A stretch of DNA of 64,000 bases from positions 1 through 64,000 of the forward strand of contig NZ_BNAF01000018.1 in the NCBI RefSeq assembly GCF_014653155.1. The letters run 5' to 3'. This document shows, piece by piece, positions 7,479 through 17,144 of the stretch; the first letter of the stretch is position 1; each line of letters begins with the position of its first letter. The position numbers and the translations under genes are program-made. The notes beneath the pieces were generated by a model. That model saw only the letters and a list, made by a program, of their open reading frames with translations. It did no database searches and was not told where the DNA came from. Origin of the DNA: Sphingobacterium griseoflavum. GTDB taxonomy: Bacteria > Bacteroidota > Bacteroidia > Sphingobacteriales > Sphingobacteriaceae.

Positions 7479-9557
7479 TTAAAAATTAAGTTTTATTCCA
7501 GTATAGTAATTTCGTGGCGGAGCAGGATTAAAAAAACGGTTGCCAAAAGCATTGATGTCATTGCCTAGACTGTACTGTTCACCTAGCAAATTATCTACAC
7601 CAAGGAAAAGCTGCACGGAAAGTTGCTTCCGAACGGGGAGTCGAATGCCCGATTTCACTTGCACCAGATTGTACTTATTGGCAAATGCGGTATTGGCATC
7701 GTTCAATGGCATTCTAGCTACGTAATGGTGGAAGATATTTAGAAATACGTCTTGGGGAAATTGTACATTCAGGGTGTTGGCTACTGTCCATTTGGGAACG
7801 GCTGTCATATCATTGCCCGAAAAATCAGCCTCCCCACTTGTGTACTGTCCGAAAGTATAAAAACTGCGTGTGAGTGCTCCTTGATAACTAAGGCTGCGAA
7901 GAAAGTTCGTGGAATTAATGGGGATAATGTATGTTAGTAAACTAACTTCAATACCTTTTTGGTTCATCTCTCCGGCGTTGACATAATATTCCGCTCCATT
8001 TTCCCGCAGCTGCCGGACAATACCGTTCTTCATCCGGTAAATATATCTTGATAGATCAGCAACAAAACGCCTATTGCTACTTTCCCAACGGAATCCTATT
8101 TCATAGTTTGTGCCGGTCTCGGCATCAAGATCAAGGTTTATGCTGTTGTCCGACGACCTGACTTCAGCTAACGTAGGCGCCGAATAGCCCTTTGATATCG
8201 ATCCGCGGAAAGCTATTTGATTCTGTATCCGGTAGGACATGGCGACTCGTGGCATCCAAATGTTGCCAAAATCGATCCTGCCAATGTTGTTCTCAATTGC
8301 AGGATACAGACGGGTAACGTCTATTGTAGCGCGGTTAAGGCCGAGCGATGTCTCAATTGTTAGCTCGCGCAAAATCGTGGCGGAAGCGCGGTAGAAAACA
8401 CTCGTTTGTAGATTGGCTAAATCGTCTCTATATTGGACGTCCGCTGCTTGGCCGCCTATGTTATCGAAATTATTGATTTTATTCCATCCTTTTTGTCCCT
8501 CGAAGCCCAGTTGCATCTGCCAAGCAAAAACATCATTTTGATTTTCAATAAAAGAGATGAATGTTCTAAGTCCCAAATTTTTTTCGGATCGGATTTCATA
8601 ATTAGTGATAAAAGGATTTTGCAGATCCGTATTAGAGCCGAATATGCTGATGGAATGAGCGAGTTGCTTGTTTAATTTTGCGCGATGGGCGATTCCGCCA
8701 TAAAAAGTTTTATTGTAAATGCCAGCCTGCTGTTCTGCTGCTCCGGGATTTGGTCCTGCTGCTGGTCGAGCCTGCTGTGGGTTTTTCAGCATCTGCTCTT
8801 CAGTTAATCCACCGGGTGTTTGATAGCCTAGATCCGCATACAACAGCAATACCTGCACGCTGTTGTTGGGATTATAATCCCACTGATGCGCGGTCTGGAA
8901 AGTCTTTTTATCGAGTGCCGTATGGTCTCGATAGCCATCGGATCGAGTAAACGATTGATCGAAGGAAAACGAATAGTTATCCGTTACCTGTTGCTGTAAA
9001 GAAAGCTGTTCTTGAAACAGACCAAAGGATCCGCCGGATAGCAAGAGCTCCCGATGCGTATCGGTATGGCCAAAACCTTTGGGCTCTACGCGTATGACCC
9101 CTCCCGAATTTGCTCCGTACAGGGATCCATCAGGACCTTTTAAGACATGCACCGATGCCACGGCCGCCGGATCAATTAAATTCAGGTAGGTATTGCCGCC
9201 TGCGTCGGTTAGCGGAAATTCGCCTATGTAAATTTTTGTATTCCTGATACCAAAGGGCGAGCGTATTAAGCTACCACGCATAGCGAGTCGATAGCTGCCT
9301 GGCGAACGTTCTTCCATCCGAAGGCCAGCGATCATATTAATTGAGGGGAGTAGCGTTGTCGTTTGCTGGTTTTGCAATTCGGACCCGCCGAGGGTGTGAC
9401 CCGCCGTTGTAAGACCTAAAAGAGGTTGCTCCCGAAAATAGGCTTGGATGGTGACAGGTTTCAGTGTTGTGGTATCCTGTATTTCCTGACTGTACAACCT
9501 CCATGGCGAGCTGATAATTATGTAGAATAGTGTTGATATAAAGGCGTAATTGTGCAT
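7479..9557 (-). CDS. TonB-dependent outer-membrane receptor
   Basis: 692 residues. A signal peptide (about 1-24) precedes a short segment with TonB-box character (LKPVTIQAY, about 32-40), a plug domain (about 50-155, with RGSLIRSPFGIR and LKGPDGSLYGANSGG) and a long beta-barrel ending in KLNF with the usual terminal phenylalanine. It lacks the SusC-type N-terminal carboxypeptidase-like domain, so it is closer to siderophore or metal receptors than to glycan transporters. The ligand is not evident. No SusD, sigma or anti-sigma gene is adjacent. Upstream on the same strand are a BamA-like barrel and a DUF3857 protein. Confidence 0.85.
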   Translation of the reverse strand: MHNYAFISTLFYIIISSPWRLYSQEIQDTTTLKPVTIQAYFREQPLLGLTTAGHTLGGSELQNQQTTTLLPSINMIAGLRMEERSPGSYRLAMRGSLIRSPFGIRNTKIYIGEFPLTDAGGNTYLNLIDPAAVASVHVLKGPDGSLYGANSGGVIRVEPKGFGHTDTHRELLLSGGSFGLFQEQLSLQQQVTDNYSFSFDQSFTRSDGYRDHTALDKKTFQTAHQWDYNPNNSVQVLLLYADLGYQTPGGLTEEQMLKNPQQARPAAGPNPGAAEQQAGIYNKTFYGGIAHRAKLNKQLAHSISIFGSNTDLQNPFITNYEIRSEKNLGLRTFISFIENQNDVFAWQMQLGFEGQKGWNKINNFDNIGGQAADVQYRDDLANLQTSVFYRASATILRELTIETSLGLNRATIDVTRLYPAIENNIGRIDFGNIWMPRVAMSYRIQNQIAFRGSISKGYSAPTLAEVRSSDNSINLDLDAETGTNYEIGFRWESSNRRFVADLSRYIYRMKNGIVRQLRENGAEYYVNAGEMNQKGIEVSLLTYIIPINSTNFLRSLSYQGALTRSFYTFGQYTSGEADFSGNDMTAVPKWTVANTLNVQFPQDVFLNIFHHYVARMPLNDANTAFANKYNLVQVKSGIRLPVRKQLSVQLFLGVDNLLGEQYSLGNDINAFGNRFFNPAPPRNYYTGIKLNF

Positions 9558-9645
9558 CTTCTTTAATTTGGATGGATCAAGGATTGTATGGTTGCAGCTA
9601 TTTTTTTTAGTTCTTATTAGCAGATTTGCGATTTTCCGATCACGT

Positions 9646-10935
9646 TTAAAAAGCTTCGTTTAGCCCTAGAAATAAACCGCGCTGCCCAAATCTACCGACT
9701 GCATAGTCGATACATAGGTTGGTGCGGGTTGCTTTGTTGAACAACAAGCGTAAACCCGTGCCGGCGGCTGGTTGCCATTTTTCGAATAAAGTGGTGCCTA
9801 GCCTATCATCTGCGGTCTGCATATTAGCGAAAACTACACCGCTTAAAAACTGATTGCGTAGTAGCGGGAAACGGTATTCTACTTCAGAGTAAAAAAACGA
9901 ATTGCCTTTAAAATAGCCGGCTGTGTATCCGCGACCGAGCCGTGCGTAGGTATCGCGGCCAGTTCCGGGAAGATCAAGATAACCTAAACGACCTGCCACA
10001 TTGTAAGAACCCCAATGCCAAAAAGCCAATACATGGTTTGGGCGATCGGTCGAGAGCGGCCAGTATTTACGAAAATCGGTTTGCAATTGATACGATGCCT
10101 GTTCACTACCCATCCAAGTTTGGCTCATACGGAGCACAATATCCGCATAAATTCCTTTGTAGGCGCTATTGGGATTATCGCGGGTCATATATTGCCAGTT
10201 AAATTGGAGTCCGTTGTTGTTGTATCGTGACGGATTATAAGCAGTTAACGTGCTGTACACGTTTAACGGCGTTGTATCAAAGTCTCCTATAGTATGGATA
10301 TTACGCTTTAATTCTACAAATACGCCAGCGCCGATAAACATGCCGGGAGACAGTTGTTTGTAGAGCCGCTCATTAAATCCATAAACCGTGTATTGGTTGA
10401 CGTACCTATTGCGAGCCGGATTATTCAGCACTTCCTCCTCCGGGATGTCCGTGGGAATATTATGTCCCATGCCCATACCGTAATCGAGCGCAACCATTCT
10501 CGCAATCACTATGCCCCCTTTTATGTTCCATTTATTACGGCTCGTATACGTGTCATGGGCAAGATAGCCTACCATAATGCCACGAGTGGTGTAGCTTAGC
10601 GCGGTCGCAAAAGTCGACATAGCTGTATTTTCTCGCTCTCCGAGATACAGGCCACCAACAATCTTAGCCCCCATCTGAAAACCTATACTCGGATTGTAGT
10701 TGATATTGGGAAGAATGGAAATCCCCGAAGGTTTACGTTGAACTTTCTTAGATGTATCTCGCCGGACGAAGCGTGCAATGTCCTTGAAAGCGTCACTGAT
10801 GTCATACAAATGATCGAGGGTGATTGCAACGGTATCTTTAGCCTGATTGGTTATGGTATCCTTTAGAATAATGTTTTGGGCAGAAGCGGAATGTAAAACG
10901 ATCAAGGACAACAGGACAATGAAATAACTTCGCAT
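9646..10935 (-). CDS. BamA/TamA-like outer-membrane barrel protein
   Basis: 429 residues from the ATG at 10935, chosen because it starts a proper signal peptide (MRSYFIVLLS to ASAQ, 1-20); an ORF extension to 11019 adds a non-secretory N-terminus. After a short linker the protein reads as a C-terminal Omp85-type beta-barrel (ISILPNINYNPSIGFQMGAKI near 70-90, then alternating strands; SYNVAGRLGYLDLPGTGRDTYARLGRGYTAGYF pattern given here in part as GRDTYARLGRGY). No POTRA repeats are obvious, so it is a barrel-only relative. It lies 88 nt downstream of the DUF3857 gene. Function unknown. Confidence 0.7.
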   Translation of the reverse strand: MRSYFIVLLSLIVLHSASAQNIILKDTITNQAKDTVAITLDHLYDISDAFKDIARFVRRDTSKKVQRKPSGISILPNINYNPSIGFQMGAKIVGGLYLGERENTAMSTFATALSYTTRGIMVGYLAHDTYTSRNKWNIKGGIVIARMVALDYGMGMGHNIPTDIPEEEVLNNPARNRYVNQYTVYGFNERLYKQLSPGMFIGAGVFVELKRNIHTIGDFDTTPLNVYSTLTAYNPSRYNNNGLQFNWQYMTRDNPNSAYKGIYADIVLRMSQTWMGSEQASYQLQTDFRKYWPLSTDRPNHVLAFWHWGSYNVAGRLGYLDLPGTGRDTYARLGRGYTAGYFKGNSFFYSEVEYRFPLLRNQFLSGVVFANMQTADDRLGTTLFEKWQPAAGTGLRLLFNKATRTNLCIDYAVGRFGQRGLFLGLNEAF

Positions 10936-11023
10936 GAATGTGAATTTGTTTGCATCACCATAAAGCATGGTGCAATACGCTTGTTCGCGAATATAGCATT
11001 TTAATCGTTCTTTGTCCAAGAAG

Positions 11024-12994
11024 CTATGGTAATTTCTTCAGTTCAAATTCCAGCTGCTGCTGTTGGATGATTCTAGAATAGAACTCTTTAAGATGGAAAT
11101 ACTCGTCCACAGAGTAAATCGGCTTGTTCAGCGAAACTATCTGTTTAAAGATCAAGTGTCTATTGTCAAGGGTGGTTTGATAGCTATACCGGGCAGCATC
11201 TTCAGGTAGCTTCATGTTCATGTTCTTGGGTAGCGACTTCACATCGTAGGAGGCGGGCAACTCAAGGTTCACATGATGTGTCACATGGCGCTTGGCGCCT
11301 AGATCGACTTGATAGAGCCGTTCGTTTAAATTAAACGGATTTTTCGTTATTCGGTTCAAGAATATAGGGTTGAATCTTAGTATCCCATCTTGGAGGAAGT
11401 CGCTAAGAGTGAGCTTGATATCAAATTGCTCTATCAGAAATTCATCGATATCGTGTACATGAGATAGGGACCCATTTTGCAGACCCATGTTAGACATGGT
11501 TAATGCTAACTCTTCCAAGTATTCTTCTTCCGTGTTGAAAGAGCTAATTTCATGTCGCTTGCGCAGTGCATCGAGACCTTTATAGCTTATACTCAATTTG
11601 CCAACGATATTTTCTGTGCTATCGATCGTACCTAATAGGGTAAAAGTGGTTAAGGCAGGTTGTTCGTTAACCAACGGGATCCATTCTGACGATTTTTTTG
11701 AATAAATGATGCGCCCCCTTTCATTCACACAACGCAAGGGGAGCTCGCCGAAGGCCGTGAAGGGGTCTGTTGCATCTAGCAAGACGGTCTTGTTGCCGAT
11801 TTCGGCTCCGCCGACCACGTAGTTGAAGTCCGATATGACAGGATGTAGATTGTTTGGAATCCCATTTTGTCGGGTGGAAACGAGAACGGGATAGGCCGGT
11901 ATACCCGCTGCATTCAAGGCCGTGATCAGCGCGAGATTTATATCTCCTGTATTACCTCGATGTTGTGCTAAACTTTCCCGGACGCCAAACTGCGCATATT
12001 TCCCGTAAACATCGTTCCATTTGATGTTTTTCTGTATGTAGCTGTAGATAGCCCGTGCTTTCTCCTCTACATTAATTTTGTCTTTTAGGATGGACGGCAG
12101 AACGTCGGCAAATACATCTTCTTTTTTAAGTTGTCCACCAAAAGATTTTTCGTTCAACAGCTCCCGATCAACGTCTCGCCATTCTTTGGTTACCCGCACT
12201 TTGGAGCCGTTGGTGAGGTAGTATTGCTCCAATTCAAAACTGATAGCCGATTTGTAATTTTTTGCCGCAAGCATAAAATCCTCTTCTTCAAAAGCGGGTA
12301 TATCTGCCATGGTGTAGGTTATTTTTGAGCAGTCGTTGCGCACACCATTTAGCAGGAAATATTCGCGAAGTAATTCGCTTTTCGTATCCTTTAATGGGTA
12401 TGGTCCACGTAGAGTTACCTGATATTGGTAGGTAGCAGGCATAATGGCGGTATATGCGCTATAAAGCTTCGGGATATCCTGTTGAAATTGCCAAGAACGG
12501 AAATTGAGAATATCGGGGGAAAGGATGCGGTATTGGATGTCTATGATCGATCCTTCTTCCACCTGCGGCAGGGTAAAACGTGCGGTATGTCGGTAAGGTG
12601 ATACCTTATCTAGGAAAATTGCTTTGCTTTGCATCTCTGTTTCGGTGATGCGATTGTCTTTGATATTGTAGGTTTTCCCTTTAATTTCCACCGCTTTTTC
12701 CAATGTATTCCCAAAAGCATATAATGGGATTTCGAAGTTGGCTTGGTCTACACCTTCTTTCTTTAATATTTTGATACGTGCTTTATAATCATGTACAACC
12801 AGTAATGCATGCTCGGATTCGACAATTTCTAGTTGTGTTTTGCCCACTTCTGCAATAACTAGGGCTGTTTTGTCATGCCCGATATCGGGTGTAGGGGCCA
12901 TGAAATAAGGTAAGTTGACGGGCGGGAAATCCGATGCTTGTCCAAGCACCTTGCTCGAAACGAAGATAAAAATAGTGGCTAATAAAAGGCGCAT
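11024..12994 (-). CDS. DUF3857 / transglutaminase-like secreted protein
   Basis: 656 residues with a signal peptide (about 1-19). The N-terminal half (about 60-230) is a DUF3857-type beta domain; the middle (about 280-430) is a transglutaminase-like fold with HRGNTGDINLALITALNAAG and LLDATDP. The catalytic Cys expected in the first of these motifs is absent: the segment reads GNTGDIN. The domain is therefore probably a binding module, as in many Bacteroidota relatives. The C-terminal part is a second beta-rich region. Likely periplasmic or surface-located. First of a minus-strand series leading into the BamA-like and TonB-receptor genes. Confidence 0.75.
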   Translation of the reverse strand: MRLLLATIFIFVSSKVLGQASDFPPVNLPYFMAPTPDIGHDKTALVIAEVGKTQLEIVESEHALLVVHDYKARIKILKKEGVDQANFEIPLYAFGNTLEKAVEIKGKTYNIKDNRITETEMQSKAIFLDKVSPYRHTARFTLPQVEEGSIIDIQYRILSPDILNFRSWQFQQDIPKLYSAYTAIMPATYQYQVTLRGPYPLKDTKSELLREYFLLNGVRNDCSKITYTMADIPAFEEEDFMLAAKNYKSAISFELEQYYLTNGSKVRVTKEWRDVDRELLNEKSFGGQLKKEDVFADVLPSILKDKINVEEKARAIYSYIQKNIKWNDVYGKYAQFGVRESLAQHRGNTGDINLALITALNAAGIPAYPVLVSTRQNGIPNNLHPVISDFNYVVGGAEIGNKTVLLDATDPFTAFGELPLRCVNERGRIIYSKKSSEWIPLVNEQPALTTFTLLGTIDSTENIVGKLSISYKGLDALRKRHEISSFNTEEEYLEELALTMSNMGLQNGSLSHVHDIDEFLIEQFDIKLTLSDFLQDGILRFNPIFLNRITKNPFNLNERLYQVDLGAKRHVTHHVNLELPASYDVKSLPKNMNMKLPEDAARYSYQTTLDNRHLIFKQIVSLNKPIYSVDEYFHLKEFYSRIIQQQQLEFELKKLP

Positions 12995-13052
12995 AACAGG
13001 GGCTAATTGTCCTGCAATATACCTATTATGTAGAATTATTCAAGAAAAAAAA

Positions 13053-14828
13053 TCATTCGGCTTCCAATAACTGCTTCTCGTGGAGGTCGAAGTATTCACC
13101 CCCTGCGGACATCAAATCGTGATGCGTGCCTTGTTCCACGATTTTGCCCTGATCCAATACCAAGATGTGGTCTGCATTTTTTATGGTCGATATACGATGT
13201 GCAATGAAAATAGTCGTTTTATCCTTCATAATCCGTCCCAGATTATGCAGGATTTCCTCTTCCGTTTTGGTGTCTACAGCTGATAGACAGTCGTCGAAGA
13301 TTAATATCTGAGGGTCTTTTATAAGCGCCCTCGCTATGGATACCCGTTGCTTCTGTCCACCGGACAACGTGATTCCGCGCTCTCCGATTGCGGTTTGGAA
13401 ACCATCATCGAAGCCCATGATATTTTCATAGACAGCAGCATCCCTCGCCGCCTGCTCTGCTTTATCCAATTCCAAAACATCTTTTCCAAAGGCAATGTTA
13501 TTTGCGATGGTGTCCGAAAACAGAAATACCTGTTGAGGGACAAACCCGATTTGGGCGCGGAGGCTTTCCGTTTTGAACTCTTCAATAGCTGTACCATCAT
13601 ATTGGATACTGCCGCTATCAGCTTCGTACATCCGTAATAGCAGGTTGGCCAAAGTGGATTTGCCAGAACCCGTTTTACCAATAATGGCCAGTGTTTTCCC
13701 TTGCGGGATATGGAATGAAAGGTTGTCAATAGCCTTGATGCCAGTTTCAGGATAGGTGAAACTGAGGTTTTCTACTGTGATGGTCCCTTTCAAAGAGGCC
13801 GTAACAGCACCGTCGGCTATTTCAGATTTCGTTTTTAAAAATTCATTGATTCGCTTTTGCGATGCCGCCGCTCGTTGAAAAAGTGAGGTGACCCAAGCTA
13901 GCGACATAGCCGGAAACGTTAGCTGATTAACATATAGAATGAATTCAGCAATATTACCGGCGGTGATGGTGCCGTTGTTCACCTCTATCCCGCCCACGTA
14001 AACGGTAATGATCGTACTAAACCCGATAAGGAAAATGATCAATGGGAAAAAAATTGCCTGCACCCTAACTAAATCGAGGGATACTTTGTTGTAGACATTG
14101 CTTTCCTGCGCAAATACATCCATTTTCTGTTGCTCGCGTGTGTAGGTCTTTACGACCCGGATGCCAGAAAATGTCTCTTGTACGAAAGATGATAAGGTAG
14201 ACAACTGTCGCTGGATGCGCTCGCTTCGTTGGTTAATAATTTTGTTGACATAGAGGATCACGACCGACAGAACAGGGATAGGCAAGAGCGAATAGGTAGC
14301 CAGCCTAGGGTTCACATCATACATCGCATAGATCACCATAATTGATAATACCAGCGTATTGATGGCATACATAATGGCGGGACCAAGATAGTTGCGCACC
14401 TGATTGACATCTTCTGTCGCGCGATTCATCATATCCCCCGTATTGTTTCGTCTAAAAAATGCAAAATCCAATTGCTGGTAGTGCTGGTAGATCTCGTTTT
14501 TCAAATCGTACTCGATATGCCTAGACGTAAGGATAATGGTTTGCCGCATGAAGAACAAAAATATTCCACGTAGCAAAGCTAAAACCAATACAACAAAACC
14601 GAAAAACAGAAGGCTGCTTCCGAACACTTGGTAAACCAAAGCCTGCCTATCGAAACCATCATACAAGCGGAAAAGATCAATATTTTCTTTGACCAAATCG
14701 AAGGCTTCGCGAATTACCTTCGCTGGCAGTATACCAAAATAATTGGAAATGATAACGAATAATACCCCAGGAATCAGTTTCCAGCGGTATTTGTAAAAGT
14801 ATTTATTAAGATATGCCAGCTCTTTCAT
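13053..14828 (-). CDS. ABC exporter, fused permease and ATPase
   Basis: 591 residues. Residues 1-330 are the six-helix exporter domain; residues 350-591 the ATPase. Walker A is GKTGSGKS (384-391), signature LSGGQ (488-492), Walker B ILIFD (508-512), and IAHRIS holds the switch histidine. The residue after Walker B is Asp (D513) where a catalytic Glu is usual, as in the degenerate half of heterodimeric exporters, but no partner gene is next to it. Substrate unknown: lipid or drug export are typical. Start: ATG at 14828, six nt after a -7 box; an upstream in-frame start at 14900 would cross the promoter. Confidence 0.88.
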   Translation of the reverse strand: MKELAYLNKYFYKYRWKLIPGVLFVIISNYFGILPAKVIREAFDLVKENIDLFRLYDGFDRQALVYQVFGSSLLFFGFVVLVLALLRGIFLFFMRQTIILTSRHIEYDLKNEIYQHYQQLDFAFFRRNNTGDMMNRATEDVNQVRNYLGPAIMYAINTLVLSIMVIYAMYDVNPRLATYSLLPIPVLSVVILYVNKIINQRSERIQRQLSTLSSFVQETFSGIRVVKTYTREQQKMDVFAQESNVYNKVSLDLVRVQAIFFPLIIFLIGFSTIITVYVGGIEVNNGTITAGNIAEFILYVNQLTFPAMSLAWVTSLFQRAAASQKRINEFLKTKSEIADGAVTASLKGTITVENLSFTYPETGIKAIDNLSFHIPQGKTLAIIGKTGSGKSTLANLLLRMYEADSGSIQYDGTAIEEFKTESLRAQIGFVPQQVFLFSDTIANNIAFGKDVLELDKAEQAARDAAVYENIMGFDDGFQTAIGERGITLSGGQKQRVSIARALIKDPQILIFDDCLSAVDTKTEEEILHNLGRIMKDKTTIFIAHRISTIKNADHILVLDQGKIVEQGTHHDLMSAGGEYFDLHEKQLLEAE

Positions 14829-14834
14829 CAAAGG

Positions 14835-14842
14835 CAAATGTA
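14835..14842 (-). promoter_or_regulatory. Putative -7 box of the ABC exporter gene
   Basis: TACATTTG on the minus strand, 6 nt before the ATG at 14828, so the mRNA would have little or no leader. No TTG is visible at the -33 position, which lowers confidence. Confidence 0.5.
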
Positions 14843-14948
14843 AGGCTAAAATTTTAATTTTGACTGTGGAAAGAAGTTCGCTTCTGTCAGTCTTTTGCAA
14901 TTGTGTAAATAATCGGTGTGATCGAAATAGGGTGCCGGAAATTATTCC

Positions 14949-14956
14949 TATTTTTG
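14949..14956 (+). promoter_or_regulatory. Putative -7 box of the dehydrogenase gene
   Basis: TATTTTTG, 36 nt before the ATG at 14993. The sequence ttcaggagac between box and start could serve as a weak ribosome-binding site. Confidence 0.45.
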
Positions 14957-14992
14957 CGGGAGTTATTCTTCAGGAGACGCATTATTTAAGGT

Positions 14993-16066
14993 ATGGAAAC
15001 AAACAATTCCTCTGTATTTGAAAAGATGGCCATTTCGGATCATCAAAATTTGTTCTTTTGCCACGATAAAGCGGTGGGTTTGCAGGCAATCATAGCGATC
15101 CACGATACCACGCTTGGACCAGCAATCGGGGGCGTACGTATGCTTCCTTATGAATCGCTGCCTGATGCGGTTGACGATGCCCTCCGACTTTCGGAGGCGA
15201 TCACGTATAAGGCTTCGTTGGCCGGGTTAAATTTAGGAGGCGGTAGTGCGATCATCATCGGTAACAACCGTACCGACAAAAGCGAGATGTTGATGCGGCG
15301 TTTTGGACAGTTTGTCGAGGGGCTGAATGGAAATTTTGTGGCGTCCACCGACATTGGTACAACGCAAAAAGATTTAGAATATATGCTGTCAGAAACAGGA
15401 TATGTAGCCGGTTTACCAGCTTCGCTGAATGGAGGAGGCGATACAACGGTTTTTGCTGCACGAGGTGTCTTCTATGGCATCAAGGCGGCCATAAAAGAGC
15501 TGTACGGTGACGATAGTCTAGCTGGCCGTAAAGTCGCGGTGCAGGGCGTTGGTAGTATTGGCGAACAGTTAGTAGGCATGTTGCGTGCCGAAAATGCGCG
15601 GGTGTATGTATCCGATATGACGGAAGAACGCAAAATGAAAATCGCTGCCAAATACAAGGCAGAACCCATTACGTATGCGACGAGCTTTGAGCTGGATGCA
15701 GACGTTTACGCACCCTGCGCCTTGGGTGGCACGGTGAACCCTGAAACAGTGCCGCGCATGCGTTGCAAGATCATAGCGGGCTCTGCGAATAACCAGCTCA
15801 AGGATGAAGAGCTGACCAATAAACTGCTGAAAGAGCATCAGATTTTATATACGCCTGACTTTCTAATTAATTCTGGAGCATTGATCAGCTGCTATTCGGA
15901 ATTAGAGGGCTATGGAAACGATCGGACTGAGGCATTGGTGAAAAATATATACAACGCTACCCGACACGTTATCCAAAAATCCCGGGAAGATCAAATTACG
16001 ACCTTTGATGCTGCCAAACAATTGGCGGAAAAGCGTATCTTTGATGTCAAAAAAATAAAGAGATAG
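14993..16066 (+). CDS. Leu/Val-type amino-acid dehydrogenase homologue, catalytic Lys missing
   Basis: 357 residues of the Glu/Leu/Phe/Val dehydrogenase family, which reversibly deaminate amino acids with NAD+. The dimerisation and substrate domain (1-145) has GPAIGGVRM (42-50), TYKASLAGLNLGGG (71-84) and D120 in STDIGTT. The NAD-binding domain has VQGVGSIGEQL (183-193). K73 is kept, but the second active-site lysine, normally directly after GLNLGGG, is serine (S85, codon AGT). The segment GGGDTTVFAARG also departs from the usual GSGDPSPVTA. The protein may have lost or changed its activity. Followed by nusB after 83 nt. Confidence 0.85.
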   Translation: METNNSSVFEKMAISDHQNLFFCHDKAVGLQAIIAIHDTTLGPAIGGVRMLPYESLPDAVDDALRLSEAITYKASLAGLNLGGGSAIIIGNNRTDKSEMLMRRFGQFVEGLNGNFVASTDIGTTQKDLEYMLSETGYVAGLPASLNGGGDTTVFAARGVFYGIKAAIKELYGDDSLAGRKVAVQGVGSIGEQLVGMLRAENARVYVSDMTEERKMKIAAKYKAEPITYATSFELDADVYAPCALGGTVNPETVPRMRCKIIAGSANNQLKDEELTNKLLKEHQILYTPDFLINSGALISCYSELEGYGNDRTEALVKNIYNATRHVIQKSREDQITTFDAAKQLAEKRIFDVKKIKR

Positions 16067-16149
16067 AAAATTGCTCGCCTAGACTTTCTGGCAGCACATA
16101 CAAGTATAATACGTTCTTATTTATATACAATCGTTCTTTAAATTAAATT

Positions 16150-17097
16150 ATGCTTAATAGAAGGCACCTTCGGGTGAAAGTAATGCAAACGCTATATGCG
16201 TTCAGCTTGTCAGAAGATAAACAGCTGAGAGATTTTGAAAAGGCACTTTTTACAAGTGTGGATGAAGTAAATCAAATGTACATTTGGACGCTCAATCTGC
16301 TTGATGAAATTGCGGAATACGTGCTCATCGATGCAGAGGGAAGAGCTAATAAATTTCTGCCTACCGAGAAGGATAAGGTCTACACGACCAAGCTGAACAA
16401 TAACAGTTTCATCGAATCGCTGCGCCAAAACCGAGACTATTTGGCATATGTAAAAAAGTATGGAGTTTCTTGGACCTTTGACCCTGAGATCGTACGTTCC
16501 AGTTTTGCCAAGCTGAAGGAGTCCGAAGAATACTTGACTTACTTGAAGCAAGATGATCGATCAATCGCAGCAGAGAAAGACATTATCAAATTCATTTTCA
16601 AGAAAATTGTGTTGAAGTCGACAGAGGTGGAGCAAGTTTTTGATACTAAATTTATCAATTGGACCGTGGACAAAGAAGTTCTGCAGGCCATGATTGCGAA
16701 GACGTTTAAAAACTTTGCTAGCGAGAATCCAGTACATAACAAGCTTGCCGACCTGACGCCAAATTGGGATGAAGATAGTGAGTTTATAGCGGAGCTGCTA
16801 CAACAGACTATTCGTTATGGAAACGAGTACCAAGAACTTATTTCGCTAAAAACCAAAAATTGGGAGTCGGATCGTATTGCTCTCGTGGATACGTTGCTGA
16901 TGCGCATGGCCATTTGCGAATTGGTCAATTTTCCTACGATTCCCGTTAAAGTAACAATTAACGAATACATCGAACTATCGAAAGCATTTAGCACGAATAA
17001 AAGTAATTCCTTTATCAATGGTATTTTGGATAAAATTCTTGCAGATTTAACGCAGGAGGGCCGTATCCAAAAGCAGGGTAGAGGATTGATTGACTAA
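16150..17097 (+). CDS. nusB: Transcription antitermination factor NusB (long form)
   Basis: 315 residues, about twice the length of the E. coli protein, as is usual in Bacteroidota. It starts with LNRRHLRVKVMQTLYAF, and the C-terminal NusB core (about 220-305) contains KNWESDRIALVDTLLMRMA, IPVKVTINEYIELSK and SNSFINGILDKI. NusB with NusE binds boxA RNA in rRNA operons. The central extension (about 70-200) is mainly helical. It heads nusB-DUF1573-yajC, spaced 47 and 56 nt. Confidence 0.93.
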   Translation: MLNRRHLRVKVMQTLYAFSLSEDKQLRDFEKALFTSVDEVNQMYIWTLNLLDEIAEYVLIDAEGRANKFLPTEKDKVYTTKLNNNSFIESLRQNRDYLAYVKKYGVSWTFDPEIVRSSFAKLKESEEYLTYLKQDDRSIAAEKDIIKFIFKKIVLKSTEVEQVFDTKFINWTVDKEVLQAMIAKTFKNFASENPVHNKLADLTPNWDEDSEFIAELLQQTIRYGNEYQELISLKTKNWESDRIALVDTLLMRMAICELVNFPTIPVKVTINEYIELSKAFSTNKSNSFINGILDKILADLTQEGRIQKQGRGLID

Positions 17098-17144
17098 TTT
17101 ATTATAGAAGAAAGTGGATAATGTACTTTAAATAACAGCATGCT

